This document shows, in pieces, positions 23,867 through 32,578 of a DNA stretch of 64,000 bases. Position 1 is the stretch's first letter; each line of letters begins with the position of its first letter. The position numbers were made by a program, and so were the translations under genes. The stretch spans positions 124,001 to 188,000 of the forward strand of contig FNZT01000007.1 of the NCBI GenBank assembly GCA_900109435.1, given 5' to 3'. The stretch is from Ruminococcus sp. YRD2003. GTDB taxonomy: Bacteria > Bacillota > Clostridia > Oscillospirales > Ruminococcaceae. Under the pieces are notes generated by a model, which was not told where the DNA came from, did not search any database, and saw only the letters and a list, made by a program, of their open reading frames with translations.

Positions 23867-24528
23867 CAGCCTATCTTGCTCTCGATGACCTTGACGATAG
23901 CCTCTGCGGACTCCTCAAGGTTCAGCGTTGTCGTGTCGACGAGGACTGCGTCATCTGCCTGCTTGAGCGGCGATATCTCGCGGTGCATATCGGCGTAGTC
24001 GCGCTTGATGATATCGTCAAGTATCTCCTGATATGTGGGACAGTCGGGCTTCTCCGCAAGCTCCTTGTAGCGGCGGTTGGCACGCTCCTCGGCGGAGGCT
24101 GTCAGGAATATCTTCACGTCCGCATTCGGGAGTACCACCGTGCCGATGTCGCGTCCGTCCATGATGATGTTGTTCTCGCGGGCTATCTTCTGCTGAGTCT
24201 CAAACAGGTAAGCCCTTACTGCGGGGATAGCAGATGTGCGGGATGCCGCCATGGAGATAGCGGGGGTGCGGATAAGGTCGGAAACGTCCCTGTCTCCGAG
24301 GAATACACGCTGAGTGCCGTCCACGAAACGAAGTGAAACGTCCGCCTTTGCGAGCGATTTCTCGATGTCCTCGTCTGCGATGTTGTTCTCGGTGATATAG
24401 AGAGCTACCGTGCGGTAGAGCGCACCTGTGTCCACGTAGATGTAGCCGAGCTTCTTTGATACCATTTTTGCGATAGTGCTCTTGCCTGCGCCCGCAGGTC
24501 CGTCGATAGCGATGTTGATTGTCTTCAT
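23866..24528 (-). CDS. cmk: Cytidylate kinase
   Basis: 220 residues, standard length. N-terminal P-loop GPAGAGKST (about 9-17), VDTGALYR, the DGRDIGTVV motif and the lid region ASAEERANRRYKEL. It phosphorylates CMP and dCMP. First gene of the tight run cmk-GNAT-plsC-ispH/rpsA. Between it and the next upstream gene lies a dispersed repeat (24559-24626). GGAGG precedes the ATG. Confidence 0.97.
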   Translation of the reverse strand: MKTINIAIDGPAGAGKSTIAKMVSKKLGYIYVDTGALYRTVALYITENNIADEDIEKSLAKADVSLRFVDGTQRVFLGDRDVSDLIRTPAISMAASRTSAIPAVRAYLFETQQKIARENNIIMDGRDIGTVVLPNADVKIFLTASAEERANRRYKELAEKPDCPTYQEILDDIIKRDYADMHREISPLKQADDAVLVDTTTLNLEESAEAIVKVIESKIG

Positions 24529-24558
24529 GATGTTTTCCTCCGATTTTGTTGTTTATTA

Positions 24559-24626
24559 TGTAGGGGACGGCGTCCTCGACGTCCCGCATATTCATTTTTT
24601 GACGGGCGAGCGAAACTCGCCCCTAC
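24559..24626. repeat. Dispersed palindromic repeat, GTAGGGG family, copy 3
   Basis: 68 bases bounded by TGTAGGGG and CCCCTAC, with an internal GACGGCGTCCTCGACGTC palindrome and the GGGCGAGCG.AACTCGCCC arm also present in copy 1. It is inserted between the CmpB-like gene and cmk. Confidence 0.75.
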
Positions 24627-24628
24627 GC

Positions 24629-25159
24629 TCACTGCTTTGCTTCAAGCAGTCCCTTCACGGAAACCGCAAGGTCGGTGAGTATCGCTCCCGATGCGAGTAC
24701 CGAGAAGCCGATACATACGGCTTTCGGGAGCTTGTCGCACAGCTTTCCCGACAGCGGGTGCAGCCAGAAGAAATACCCGACCGCCAGTACACCGAATATT
24801 CCACTCGATATCAGGCTCGAGCGGTCCTGTATCGAGCCCCACCAGCCCTCATACGTCCAGAACTGCCTGTGGAATATGAACTCCAGCAGGTATGATGCTC
24901 CGAGCTCGAATGCGGTAGTCACCACCGCCGAGAATATGAACACGAAAACGGGATGCCTCTCACGCTCGCCGAGCATCGCAAGCAGTATGAACGCTCCCAC
25001 GGCGTAGATAGGCACTATCGGCAGGTGGAGTATGCCGCGGTTGACGAAGTGGTGATACAGTATATACACCGTCACGACCTCGTATATCCAGCCGAAAAAG
25101 CCCGCGGCGACAAATTCAAATATATAGCGGAAGACCCGCTGCCATGCTTCTCTTTTCAT
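24629..25159 (-). CDS. CmpB-family putative permease (multi-span membrane protein)
   Basis: 176 residues, about five membrane segments. The signature FFGWIYEVV near the start and YLLEFIFHRQFWTYEGW in the middle match the family annotated as putative ABC transporter permease (ABC_trans_CmpB). No ATPase or binding protein is adjacent and the family role is not established, so the transporter name should be taken loosely. The start is 6 bases after the BaiN-like stop, in the same run. Confidence 0.8.
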   Translation of the reverse strand: MKREAWQRVFRYIFEFVAAGFFGWIYEVVTVYILYHHFVNRGILHLPIVPIYAVGAFILLAMLGERERHPVFVFIFSAVVTTAFELGASYLLEFIFHRQFWTYEGWWGSIQDRSSLISSGIFGVLAVGYFFWLHPLSGKLCDKLPKAVCIGFSVLASGAILTDLAVSVKGLLEAKQ

Positions 25160-25165
25160 ATTGCC

Positions 25166-26383
25166 TCACAGATACAGCGCCGCCGCATATGCGGTCGAGA
25201 ACGCGATTTGCAGATTGAAGCCGCCCGTATAGGCGTCTACGTCTATGACCTCTCCCGCGAAGAAAAGCCCGCGGCAGAGCTTGGATTCCATTGTCTTAGG
25301 GTCTATCTCCTTTACGGAGATGCCTCCGCTCGTTATGATAGCCTCATCTATCGGTCGGAAGCCCGATATCCTGACGGGGAATGCCTTTATCAGCTCGCCG
25401 AAGCTCCGCCTCTGCTCCTTGGTGATGCCGTTTACTTTCTGCTCGGGGGCTATCCCCGACAGCTTCACGATAACAGGCAGCATTTTTGCAGGGAGGAGCC
25501 TGCGTATTCCGTTGATGAAGTCGCGGTTGAGATTTTCGGCAAAATCACGCTGTATCCTTGCGTCGAGCTGCTCGGGCGAGAGAGCGGGCTTGAGGTCGAT
25601 AACGAGCCTGTACCTGTTCGGCTGCATATCGCGGATATGACTGCTCGCACTCAGCACGAGCGGACCGCTCACGCCGAAATGGGTGAACAGCATTTCGCCG
25701 AGCTCCGAGAATATGCGCTTGTCTCCGTCGTACAGCGAAAGTGTGACGTTCCTCAGCGAGAGCCCCATCAGCTCCGCGCAGTATTTATCGGGCGAGACCA
25801 GCGGCACAAGGCTCGGTTTCAGCTCAGTGACCGTGTGGCCCGCACTCTGCGCGAGTGTGTAGCCGTCGCCCGTAGAGCCCGTATTCGGGTAGGACTTGCC
25901 TCCGCACGCGATGAGGACACTGCCGCTGCGGTATTCCTCCCCGCCCGCTCTGACTCCGACGCACGCGCCGTCCTCGATGACGAGCGAGCTCACGCGCTTG
26001 TGTACTATCTTCACGCCGAGCTGTTTCAGCTCGCGGCCGAATGCCGCAACGATGTCCTCGGCGTTGTCGCTGACAGGGAAAACTCGGCTGCCGCGCTCGG
26101 TCTTCAGCGGGACTCCCAGCTCCTCGAAGAAGCTCTTGGTCTCCTCCGCACCGAACATTGAAAACGCGCTGTACATGAAACGCGGATTTGTCGGGATATT
26201 GCGAAGGTGCTCCTCCGTCGTGGAGTCGTTGGTGACGTTGCAACGCCCCTTGCCCGTTATCCGGAGCTTGCGCCCGATATTTTCGTTTTTCTCGAAAAGC
26301 AGCACCGACTTGCCGTATCGCGCCGCATACACTGCCGCCATGCAGCCCGCAGCTCCTCCGCCTATTATAATAGTATCAGTCAT
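25166..26383 (-). CDS. BaiN/HI0933-family flavoprotein (NAD(P)/FAD oxidoreductase)
   Basis: 405 residues. N-terminal FAD dinucleotide fold IIIGGGAAGCMAAV, then the family-specific GRKLRITGKGRCNVTN, the middle GKSYPNTGSTGDGY, and the C-terminal FAD-contacting GLFFAGEVIDVDAYTGGFNLQIAFSTA. Members include BaiN-type enzymes acting on bile acid intermediates and many of unknown substrate; nothing here supports a bile acid role. It overlaps the DUF3006 gene by 8 bases. Confidence 0.92.
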   Translation of the reverse strand: MTDTIIIGGGAAGCMAAVYAARYGKSVLLFEKNENIGRKLRITGKGRCNVTNDSTTEEHLRNIPTNPRFMYSAFSMFGAEETKSFFEELGVPLKTERGSRVFPVSDNAEDIVAAFGRELKQLGVKIVHKRVSSLVIEDGACVGVRAGGEEYRSGSVLIACGGKSYPNTGSTGDGYTLAQSAGHTVTELKPSLVPLVSPDKYCAELMGLSLRNVTLSLYDGDKRIFSELGEMLFTHFGVSGPLVLSASSHIRDMQPNRYRLVIDLKPALSPEQLDARIQRDFAENLNRDFINGIRRLLPAKMLPVIVKLSGIAPEQKVNGITKEQRRSFGELIKAFPVRISGFRPIDEAIITSGGISVKEIDPKTMESKLCRGLFFAGEVIDVDAYTGGFNLQIAFSTAYAAALYL

Positions 26384-26591
26384 CTTCGCCCGTCAGCAGC
26401 TTGTGCAGCCTGCTGCGGACTTCCGCACGCAGGTCATCGGTGGCTTCGCGGTCGACGGTATAGCCGCCGTTGCTGTAGGTAACTACGTCGCCCTCGCGAG
26501 CTGAGCTCGGGAGATGCGCGCGGTGGATATTGACCATGCCCTCTTCAGTCTCGAGCACTGCATAGTCGCCTTCAAATCTGTCGATAGTCAT
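26376..26591 (-). CDS. DUF3006-type small protein
   Basis: 71 residues from ATG 26591, preceded by AAAGGAG and overlapping the previous stop by 4 bases. MTIDRFEGDYAVLETEEGMVNIHRAHLP is characteristic of DUF3006 proteins, which often accompany a ComEC-like metallo-beta-lactamase hydrolase, exactly as here. Acidic, soluble; function unknown. Confidence 0.85.
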   Translation of the reverse strand: MTIDRFEGDYAVLETEEGMVNIHRAHLPSSAREGDVVTYSNGGYTVDREATDDLRAEVRSRLHKLLTGEDD

Positions 26592-27568
26592 CTGCTGCTC
26601 CTTTCCGCCGCGACGCGCAGACTGCTGCCGTCCGACGTGATAACTATGTTTCCGCACAGGTCCGTGCGGTAGATGTTGTCGGTGTAAGCCGAGAGGCGCT
26701 TCATCACCGCGTCGGTCGGGTGGCCGTAGGCGTTGCCCGCTCCGCATGATATGACCGCCGCTTCGGGACGTATCACTTCAAGAAATGCTGCCGTGCTCGA
26801 CGAACTGCTCCCGTGATGGCCGACCTTGTATACGCTCATTTTACCGAGCCTGCCGCCGTCGAGCATTTCCTGCTCCGCGACTCCCTCCGCATCGCCCGTG
26901 AAAATGAAGCTCTCGCTTCCGTGCCGCAGGACAAGTCCCACGGAATAGTTGTTGATATCCTCGTATTTCTTGCTGTTCGGTGCGACTATCTCGCAGTGAG
27001 CGTCGCCGACTGTGAACTCGCTGCCCGTGACAGCTTCGGTGAGCTTAACGCGGTGCTCCTCTGCGGCATCGAGGAAGCGGAGAAAATATGAGGTCGTGGG
27101 GATATCTTCGTCGTCGAGGTGCGGGATGATGAACTCTCCTATCTCGAACGCTCCTATTATCCTGTCCATTCCTCCCATGTGGTCGGAGTGAGGATGTGTG
27201 CCGATGACGTAGTCGAGCCGTTTCACGCCCATATCGCGGAGATAGCTCACGACCCGCACCGACTCGTCAGCCTCGCCGCAGTCGATGAGCATATTCTGCC
27301 CGCCCGCGGCTATGTATATGCAGTCGCCCTGTCCGACGTCTATGAAATGCGCCTGCATCTCGCCCTCTGCGGGATAGACAGGCTGTTTCGGGATAAACGT
27401 CAGCACGAGGCATACCGTGAAAACTGCTATGAAGAACAGGCTCAGTGCTTTTTGCCGCCTGTTCCTTTCTTTCCGCCGTGCTTTGACTTCATTGCGGAGT
27501 TCCTTGAAGAGCTGTTCCCTGTCCTGTGTGATGTCCTTCGGTCGGGAGCGGCGTCCTTTTTCTGCCAA
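26588..27568 (-). CDS. ComEC-like metallo-beta-lactamase-fold hydrolase, membrane-anchored
   Basis: 326 residues from a TTG start at 27568 with a GGCGGTG upstream; no in-frame ATG exists before the catalytic domain. A basic cytoplasmic tail precedes one membrane segment (ALSLFFIAVFTVCLVLTFI, about 41-59). The outside domain has HFIDVGQGDC, THPHSDHMGG, FTGDA and KVGHHGSSSSS, i.e. the metal ligands of the ComEC/Rec2 hydrolase domain. Such proteins are extracellular nucleases or phosphoesterases in some bacteria; the substrate here is inferred. The start lies 127 bases inside the end of the YgiQ gene in another frame. Confidence 0.88.
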   Translation of the reverse strand: MAEKGRRSRPKDITQDREQLFKELRNEVKARRKERNRRQKALSLFFIAVFTVCLVLTFIPKQPVYPAEGEMQAHFIDVGQGDCIYIAAGGQNMLIDCGEADESVRVVSYLRDMGVKRLDYVIGTHPHSDHMGGMDRIIGAFEIGEFIIPHLDDEDIPTTSYFLRFLDAAEEHRVKLTEAVTGSEFTVGDAHCEIVAPNSKKYEDINNYSVGLVLRHGSESFIFTGDAEGVAEQEMLDGGRLGKMSVYKVGHHGSSSSSTAAFLEVIRPEAAVISCGAGNAYGHPTDAVMKRLSAYTDNIYRTDLCGNIVITSDGSSLRVAAERSSR

Positions 27569-29376
27569 CGCTTGTCACCGCCCTTCATGTCCTCGACGAG
27601 GCACTTGGGCGACGGACCGATGAGGTCGTACCTGCCAGCCCTTTTCAGAGCCTCGAGCACTATCTCCCTGTTCTGCGGGCGGAAGTATTGCAGCAGAGCA
27701 CGCTGCATCGCCTTCTCCTTCGGTGTCTTCGGGACGTACACCTTTTCCATTGTATACGGGTCGAGCTCGGTATAGAACATCGCCGTGGATATCGTGCCCG
27801 GGGTCGGGTAGAAGTCCTGCACCTGCTCGGGACGTATGTGGTTGTCACGCAGGAAGAGCGCGAGCTCTATCGCCTCATTCAAGGTGCTCCCAGGGTGCGA
27901 GGACATAAGATACGGTACGAGATACTGCTCCTTGCCCATGCCCTTGGTTATCTCGTAGAACCGCTTCTGGAACGCCTTGTACGCCTCGATGTGCGGCTTG
28001 CCCATTTTGTCGAGCACCACAGCCGAGCAGTGCTCGGGGGCGACCTTGAGCTGACCGCTTACGTGGTGCTTTATCAGCTCACGCATGAACTCGTCGTTCT
28101 TGTCCTGCATGAGGTAGTCGTAGCGTATGCCAGAGCGTATGAACACGCGCTTCACGCCCTTGACCTGCCTTATCTTGCGCAGCATGGCGAGATACTCGGT
28201 GTGGTCGGCTTTCAGCGCGGGACACGGAGTCGGCGCGAGGCACTTCTTGCCCATGCACAAGCCCTTGCTGAGCTGCTTCTCGCAGGAGGTATGGCGGAAA
28301 TTAGCCGTCGGACCGCCTACGTCATGTATATATCCCTTGAAATCAGGCATTTTAGTGATACGCTCCGCCTCCGCAAGGACCGACTCCTCGCTGCGGACTG
28401 TTACCCTGCGCCCCTGATGAAGAGCTATCGAGCAGAAGTTGCAGTAGCCGAAACAGCCGCGGTTATGAGTGATGGAGAAGCGGACCTCCTCGATGCCCGG
28501 GACGCCTCCCTGCGCCTCGTATGACGGGTGTACCTGCCGTGTATAGGGAAGGCTGTAGATATAGTCGAGCTCCTCGGTCGTGAGACTGAGGGCGGGCGGA
28601 TTCTGCACGAGCATCATCTTCCCGTGGCGCTGTATTACGGTCTTGCCGTAGACCTCGTCCTGCCAGTCATACTGTATTTTTACCGCCTTTGCGTATTCGG
28701 TCTTGCTTTCGCGCACCTGCTCGAAGGAAGGACATTGTGCCGCTCCGAGCGGAGTGTTCACGGGCTCGGTGAGGTAGCAGGTGCCGCGGATATCGTGCAT
28801 ATCGTGTATGCTCTCACCTGCTGCGAAGCGCTCGCACATCTCGCGTATCTGGTGCTCGCCCATGCCGTACATGAGAAGGTCGGCTCCGCTGTCGACGAGT
28901 ACGGACGGGCGCACTGTGTCGTCCCAGTAGTCGTAGTGGGCGAATCGGCGGAGGGAAGCCTCCAGTCCGCCTATCACTATCGGCACATCGCCGAAGTATT
29001 CGCGCAGCTTCCGACAGTAGACGATGACCGCTCTGTCGGGACGCTTGCCTGCAACTCCTCCCGCGGAATATGCATCGTCGGAGCGCTTTCTCTTGGCGGC
29101 GGTATAGTGCGCGACCATAGAGTCGATATTTCCTGCCGTCACAAGGAAGGCATACCTCGGAGCGCCGAAACGTCGGAAGTCCCTGTCGGTATGCCAGTCG
29201 GGCTGAGCGATGATACCAACGGTGAAGCCGATCGCTTCGATAAGGCGGGTGATGATAGCCGCACCGAAGCTCGGGTGGTCAACGTAGGCGTCGCCCGTTA
29301 TGTATATGAAGTCGAACTGCTCTATGCCGAGCTCGTCCATTTCCTTTTTTGTCGTCGGTAAGAAGCCTTCGTACAT
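27442..29376 (-). CDS. YgiQ-family radical SAM protein
   Basis: 644 residues from ATG 29376 (AAAGGCGGTG upstream; an in-frame ATG 8 codons earlier is less likely). N-terminal cobalamin-binding-like region (FIYITGDAYVDHPSFG), then the radical SAM CxxxCxxC in NRGCFGYCNFC (about 310) and DVGGPTANFRHTSC. MEKVYVPKTPKEKAMQRALLQY near 560 is typical of YgiQ. The C-terminal 55 residues are basic and disordered-looking and overlap the next gene. The reaction is not established for the family. Fourth gene of the tepA-ftsK run. Confidence 0.93.
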   Translation of the reverse strand: MYEGFLPTTKKEMDELGIEQFDFIYITGDAYVDHPSFGAAIITRLIEAIGFTVGIIAQPDWHTDRDFRRFGAPRYAFLVTAGNIDSMVAHYTAAKRKRSDDAYSAGGVAGKRPDRAVIVYCRKLREYFGDVPIVIGGLEASLRRFAHYDYWDDTVRPSVLVDSGADLLMYGMGEHQIREMCERFAAGESIHDMHDIRGTCYLTEPVNTPLGAAQCPSFEQVRESKTEYAKAVKIQYDWQDEVYGKTVIQRHGKMMLVQNPPALSLTTEELDYIYSLPYTRQVHPSYEAQGGVPGIEEVRFSITHNRGCFGYCNFCSIALHQGRRVTVRSEESVLAEAERITKMPDFKGYIHDVGGPTANFRHTSCEKQLSKGLCMGKKCLAPTPCPALKADHTEYLAMLRKIRQVKGVKRVFIRSGIRYDYLMQDKNDEFMRELIKHHVSGQLKVAPEHCSAVVLDKMGKPHIEAYKAFQKRFYEITKGMGKEQYLVPYLMSSHPGSTLNEAIELALFLRDNHIRPEQVQDFYPTPGTISTAMFYTELDPYTMEKVYVPKTPKEKAMQRALLQYFRPQNREIVLEALKRAGRYDLIGPSPKCLVEDMKGGDKRWQKKDAAPDRRTSHRTGNSSSRNSAMKSKHGGKKGTGGKKH

Positions 29377-29415
29377 GGTATCACCGCCTTTGCTTTTCAT
29401 TATTCAATGCCGATG

Positions 29416-29973
29416 CTAAAACTCAAATCTGTTCTCGACTATCATAGTCACGAGAATGACTACGTTGAACATCATGAACACGGCTGCAACAGCGGCATTC
29501 CGCCAGAAAGCCAGCGGGCTCACGCACTCCTGACAAAGTATCACGCGCTTCTCTTCGGGGACGGCTACGCTGCCCATTCTGCTCGTAACTTCGGCAAGCT
29601 CGCGCAGGAGAGCAAGAGTCTCTGCCTCGTCGGGACGCAGTATGCCCATAGCCTCCTTGTTCTGGAGGTCCTCCATGATGATGTCGCCCGTATCGGGCTC
29701 AGCCTTGTCGGGCACAAGGATATCCACGCTCTTGCCTGCCACAAGCTTCTTCGCCGCACGGCAGGTGGTGGTTATCTTGTATGTAAAGCAGTTCTCGGCA
29801 AGGACTATGAGCTCATAAGCTCTGTCGCCCATGAGCATGACCTGCCTGTGGGACGTGACCTTTGCCGACATCTTCTGTGTGTGCTCACGGTAGAACTTGC
29901 GCTTCCTGTATGCGGAAAAAGCCGCCAGCGCCGCAAACAGCGCCGCTATACCGCAGAATATGACAAGCAGCAT
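29416..29973 (-). CDS. Hypothetical two-span membrane protein
   Basis: 185 residues. One N-terminal membrane segment (LLVIFCGIAALFAALAAFSAY), a cytoplasmic or external domain of about 130 residues, and a C-terminal segment (AAVAAVFMMFNVVILVTMIV). Two Cys in VILCQECVSP might bind metal but are unpaired with others. It starts 4 bases after ftsK, so it is certainly co-transcribed. I do not recognise a family. Confidence 0.75.
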   Translation of the reverse strand: MLLVIFCGIAALFAALAAFSAYRKRKFYREHTQKMSAKVTSHRQVMLMGDRAYELIVLAENCFTYKITTTCRAAKKLVAGKSVDILVPDKAEPDTGDIIMEDLQNKEAMGILRPDEAETLALLRELAEVTSRMGSVAVPEEKRVILCQECVSPLAFWRNAAVAAVFMMFNVVILVTMIVENRFEF

Positions 29974-29977
29974 AATA

Positions 29978-32569
29978 TCAATCCTCCTGCATTCTGAGCT
30001 TCCAGTCGTCGAACTGCATCTTCGACATCAGGACCTTTCTCGGCTTCGAGCCCTCGCTCGGACCGATGATACCGCGCTCTTCGAGTTCGTCGATTATGCG
30101 CGAGGCTCTTGCGTAGCCGAGCTTCAGCTTCTTCTGGAGCATGGTCGTTGAGAGCTGACCGTTGTTTACGGCGACCTCCGCCGCTCTGATGATGTAATCC
30201 TCGTCACTTCCGACCTCGAATCCGCTGTCGGTCGAGCCGCTCTTGTCACCCTTGCCTGTCTGGGGAACATAGTTCTCGACAGCCTCGATGATGTTGCTGT
30301 CGTACTCCTCCGACATCTGTGAACGGATAAAGCTGAGCGTCTCGTTTATGTCCCTCGACGAAGCGAAGCAGCCCTGTACTCTGATTGGTTTTCCGCTTCC
30401 TATCGGCATATAGAGCATATCGCCGTTTCCGAGGAGCTTGTCCGCGCCCGCCATATCTATAATGGTACGCGAGTCGACCTGAGACATTACCGAGAGAGCG
30501 ATACGGCTCGGGATATTGGCTTTGATAAGACCTGTGATGACGTCCGTGGTAGGACGCTGAGTTGCAACTACAAGGTGCATTCCTGCCGCACGTCCCATCT
30601 GTGCGAGACGGCAGATGTAGTCCTCGACCTCCTTGCCCGCAACGAGCATGAGGTCGGCGAGCTCGTCGATGAAAATGACTATCTGAGGCATGAAGGCGAG
30701 CTCATCGTCCTCCTCGGAGAGCTCGTTGTACGACTTGAGGTCGTTCGCGCCCACTTCGGCGAAAATATTGTAGCGGCGCATCATCTCGAGCACCGCCCAG
30801 TTGAGCGCGCCCGCCGCCTTTTCTGCCTGTGTGATTATGGGGATGAGCAGGTGCGGTATGCCCTCAAACACCTTGAACTCGACCATTTTCGGGTCTATGA
30901 GTATGAGCTTGACCTCGTCGGGCTTGGCGTTGTACAGCAGGCTCATGATTATCGAGCGCGTGCAGACAGACTTGCCCGAGCCTGTTGTTCCCGCGATGAT
31001 GACGTGGGGCATCTTTGTGATATCACCGACTATGGCATTGCCTGTGATGTCTTTGCCGACAGCAAATGCGAGCTTGCTGTGCGAACTGCGGAACTCGGAC
31101 GAGGAGAGTATCTCACGAAGCGTTACCGTGTCCTTGTTGATGTTCGGCACCTCGATGCCCACGGCTGCCTTGCCCGGGATAGGCGCCTCTATTCGCACGC
31201 CCTGAGCTGCAAGACTGAGGCAGATGTCGTCCTCGAGCCCCTTTATCTTCGATACGCGGACGCCCGCTCCAGGCTGTATCTCGTAGCGGGTTATGGACGG
31301 TCCGCGGTAGATGTTGCGTATCTTTACGTCTATGCCGAAGCTTTTCAGCGTGTTTACGATGTTGTCAGCCTTCTCGCGCATCTCTGCGGCAGCCTCCGCT
31401 GTATTGGAGCGTACCTCGGGCGGCGTGAGAAGCTCTATGCCCGGGAGTATGTAGAGCTGCTGCTGAACGGGCGGCTCCTCCTCTGTCTCTTCGTTCGCAG
31501 TCTCGCCGTCGCGCTTAGCCTTTTCCTCGGCAGCCTTGTTGATGAGGTTCTCGAGGTCGATGTCTATGTCGATATCGTCAGCGTCAGCAGCGGGCTTATC
31601 AAAAGAAGGCGCCTTCTCCGCGGCAGGTGCGGGTGCGGCGGGCACGGCTGCGGGAGCTTCCCTGTTCTCGTCGGGGAGCGGTATATCAAAGAACATACTG
31701 AATTCGTCCTCGCCGACCTTTGTATCGGCGGCAGGCTTTATCGGCTGCTCTGCCGGGACAGCCTGCTTATCTGTCACGGCTGCGGCTCCGATGGCCTCTG
31801 CGGAGCTCACTGCGGGACGTTCAGCCGTCTTTCGTATCCTTGCCGTTTTCTCGGCGGCAGGAAAGGGGGCGGATTCTTCCTCCTCGGCAAGCTCTTCATC
31901 CTCGCCCGTGAACAGCTTGTACACGTATATTACAGGCGATGCGAGCATTTCAAGGAACTCGATGAGGCTCTTGCCCGTCAGCAGCAGTGCTATCACGAAG
32001 AAGAGTATCACCGTGAGTATGCGCGCTCCGAGCTTGCCCATCACCGACAGCAGCAGACCCGATATGGGCAGACCTGCAAGTCCGCCGCCGCGCAGCTGGG
32101 TGCCGTCGCGGTAGACCTTGGAGATGTGTTCGCCGAGCGAGTGCCCCGGTATCTCTCCGACCATGAATACCTGTATCGCCGAGCATATCAGCAGGGTCAT
32201 CACGATGCCGAGTATCGCCTTTCCCGCGACGTTGTCACGGCTCTTTTCAAGTCCGATGAGCACCGAGGTGTATATCAGCACCACAGGTACGAGAAAAGCC
32301 GATATTCCGAATAATCCCAGCATGAATGTATGTATCCCGCGCCACCCTGCGGTGCCCGGGATAAAGGTCATGAGGGCTATGAGTACGCCGAGCGCAAAAA
32401 GTATCACTGACCATATGCGGCTCTGCTCTCTGTCGTCCTCCGCCTCGGCGGCAGCTTCGTTTGCCTTCTTCTTTCTCGGCTTGCCCTTGGGCGTGAGGTC
32501 CTCGTCACGGAAATCCGCGCCCATAGGTGCTTTTTTCTTCTTTGCGGGCATTGCTTTGTTCTCCTTCAT
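29978..32569 (-). CDS. ftsK: DNA translocase FtsK/SpoIIIE
   Basis: 863 residues. Four N-terminal membrane segments (about 50-200), an acidic Ala/Glu linker (about 220-390), then the alpha-beta motor: PGAGVRVSKIKGLEDD, Walker A GTTGSGKS (about 525), IFIDELADLM Walker B, and ATQRPTTDVITGLIKANIPSR. The C-terminal gamma winged helix (about 790-850, LQKKLKLGYARASRIIDELEERGIIGP) reads chromosome polarity sequences. It pumps DNA through the closing septum. It follows a TepA-type gene, the same neighbour as spoIIIE in Bacillus. Vegetative versus sporulation role cannot be told. Confidence 0.97.
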   Translation of the reverse strand: MKENKAMPAKKKKAPMGADFRDEDLTPKGKPRKKKANEAAAEAEDDREQSRIWSVILFALGVLIALMTFIPGTAGWRGIHTFMLGLFGISAFLVPVVLIYTSVLIGLEKSRDNVAGKAILGIVMTLLICSAIQVFMVGEIPGHSLGEHISKVYRDGTQLRGGGLAGLPISGLLLSVMGKLGARILTVILFFVIALLLTGKSLIEFLEMLASPVIYVYKLFTGEDEELAEEEESAPFPAAEKTARIRKTAERPAVSSAEAIGAAAVTDKQAVPAEQPIKPAADTKVGEDEFSMFFDIPLPDENREAPAAVPAAPAPAAEKAPSFDKPAADADDIDIDIDLENLINKAAEEKAKRDGETANEETEEEPPVQQQLYILPGIELLTPPEVRSNTAEAAAEMREKADNIVNTLKSFGIDVKIRNIYRGPSITRYEIQPGAGVRVSKIKGLEDDICLSLAAQGVRIEAPIPGKAAVGIEVPNINKDTVTLREILSSSEFRSSHSKLAFAVGKDITGNAIVGDITKMPHVIIAGTTGSGKSVCTRSIIMSLLYNAKPDEVKLILIDPKMVEFKVFEGIPHLLIPIITQAEKAAGALNWAVLEMMRRYNIFAEVGANDLKSYNELSEEDDELAFMPQIVIFIDELADLMLVAGKEVEDYICRLAQMGRAAGMHLVVATQRPTTDVITGLIKANIPSRIALSVMSQVDSRTIIDMAGADKLLGNGDMLYMPIGSGKPIRVQGCFASSRDINETLSFIRSQMSEEYDSNIIEAVENYVPQTGKGDKSGSTDSGFEVGSDEDYIIRAAEVAVNNGQLSTTMLQKKLKLGYARASRIIDELEERGIIGPSEGSKPRKVLMSKMQFDDWKLRMQED

Positions 32570-32578
32570 TTGTTCTAT

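Noticed and set aside
24629..25159. Annotating the CmpB-like protein as a real ABC transporter permease
   Set aside because: The family label is historical; no ATPase or binding protein gene adjoins, so transport is unsupported.
25166..26383. Bile-acid metabolism gene (baiN)
   Set aside because: The fold matches the broad BaiN/HI0933 family, but no other bai-type genes occur and the family is widespread in organisms without bile acid metabolism.
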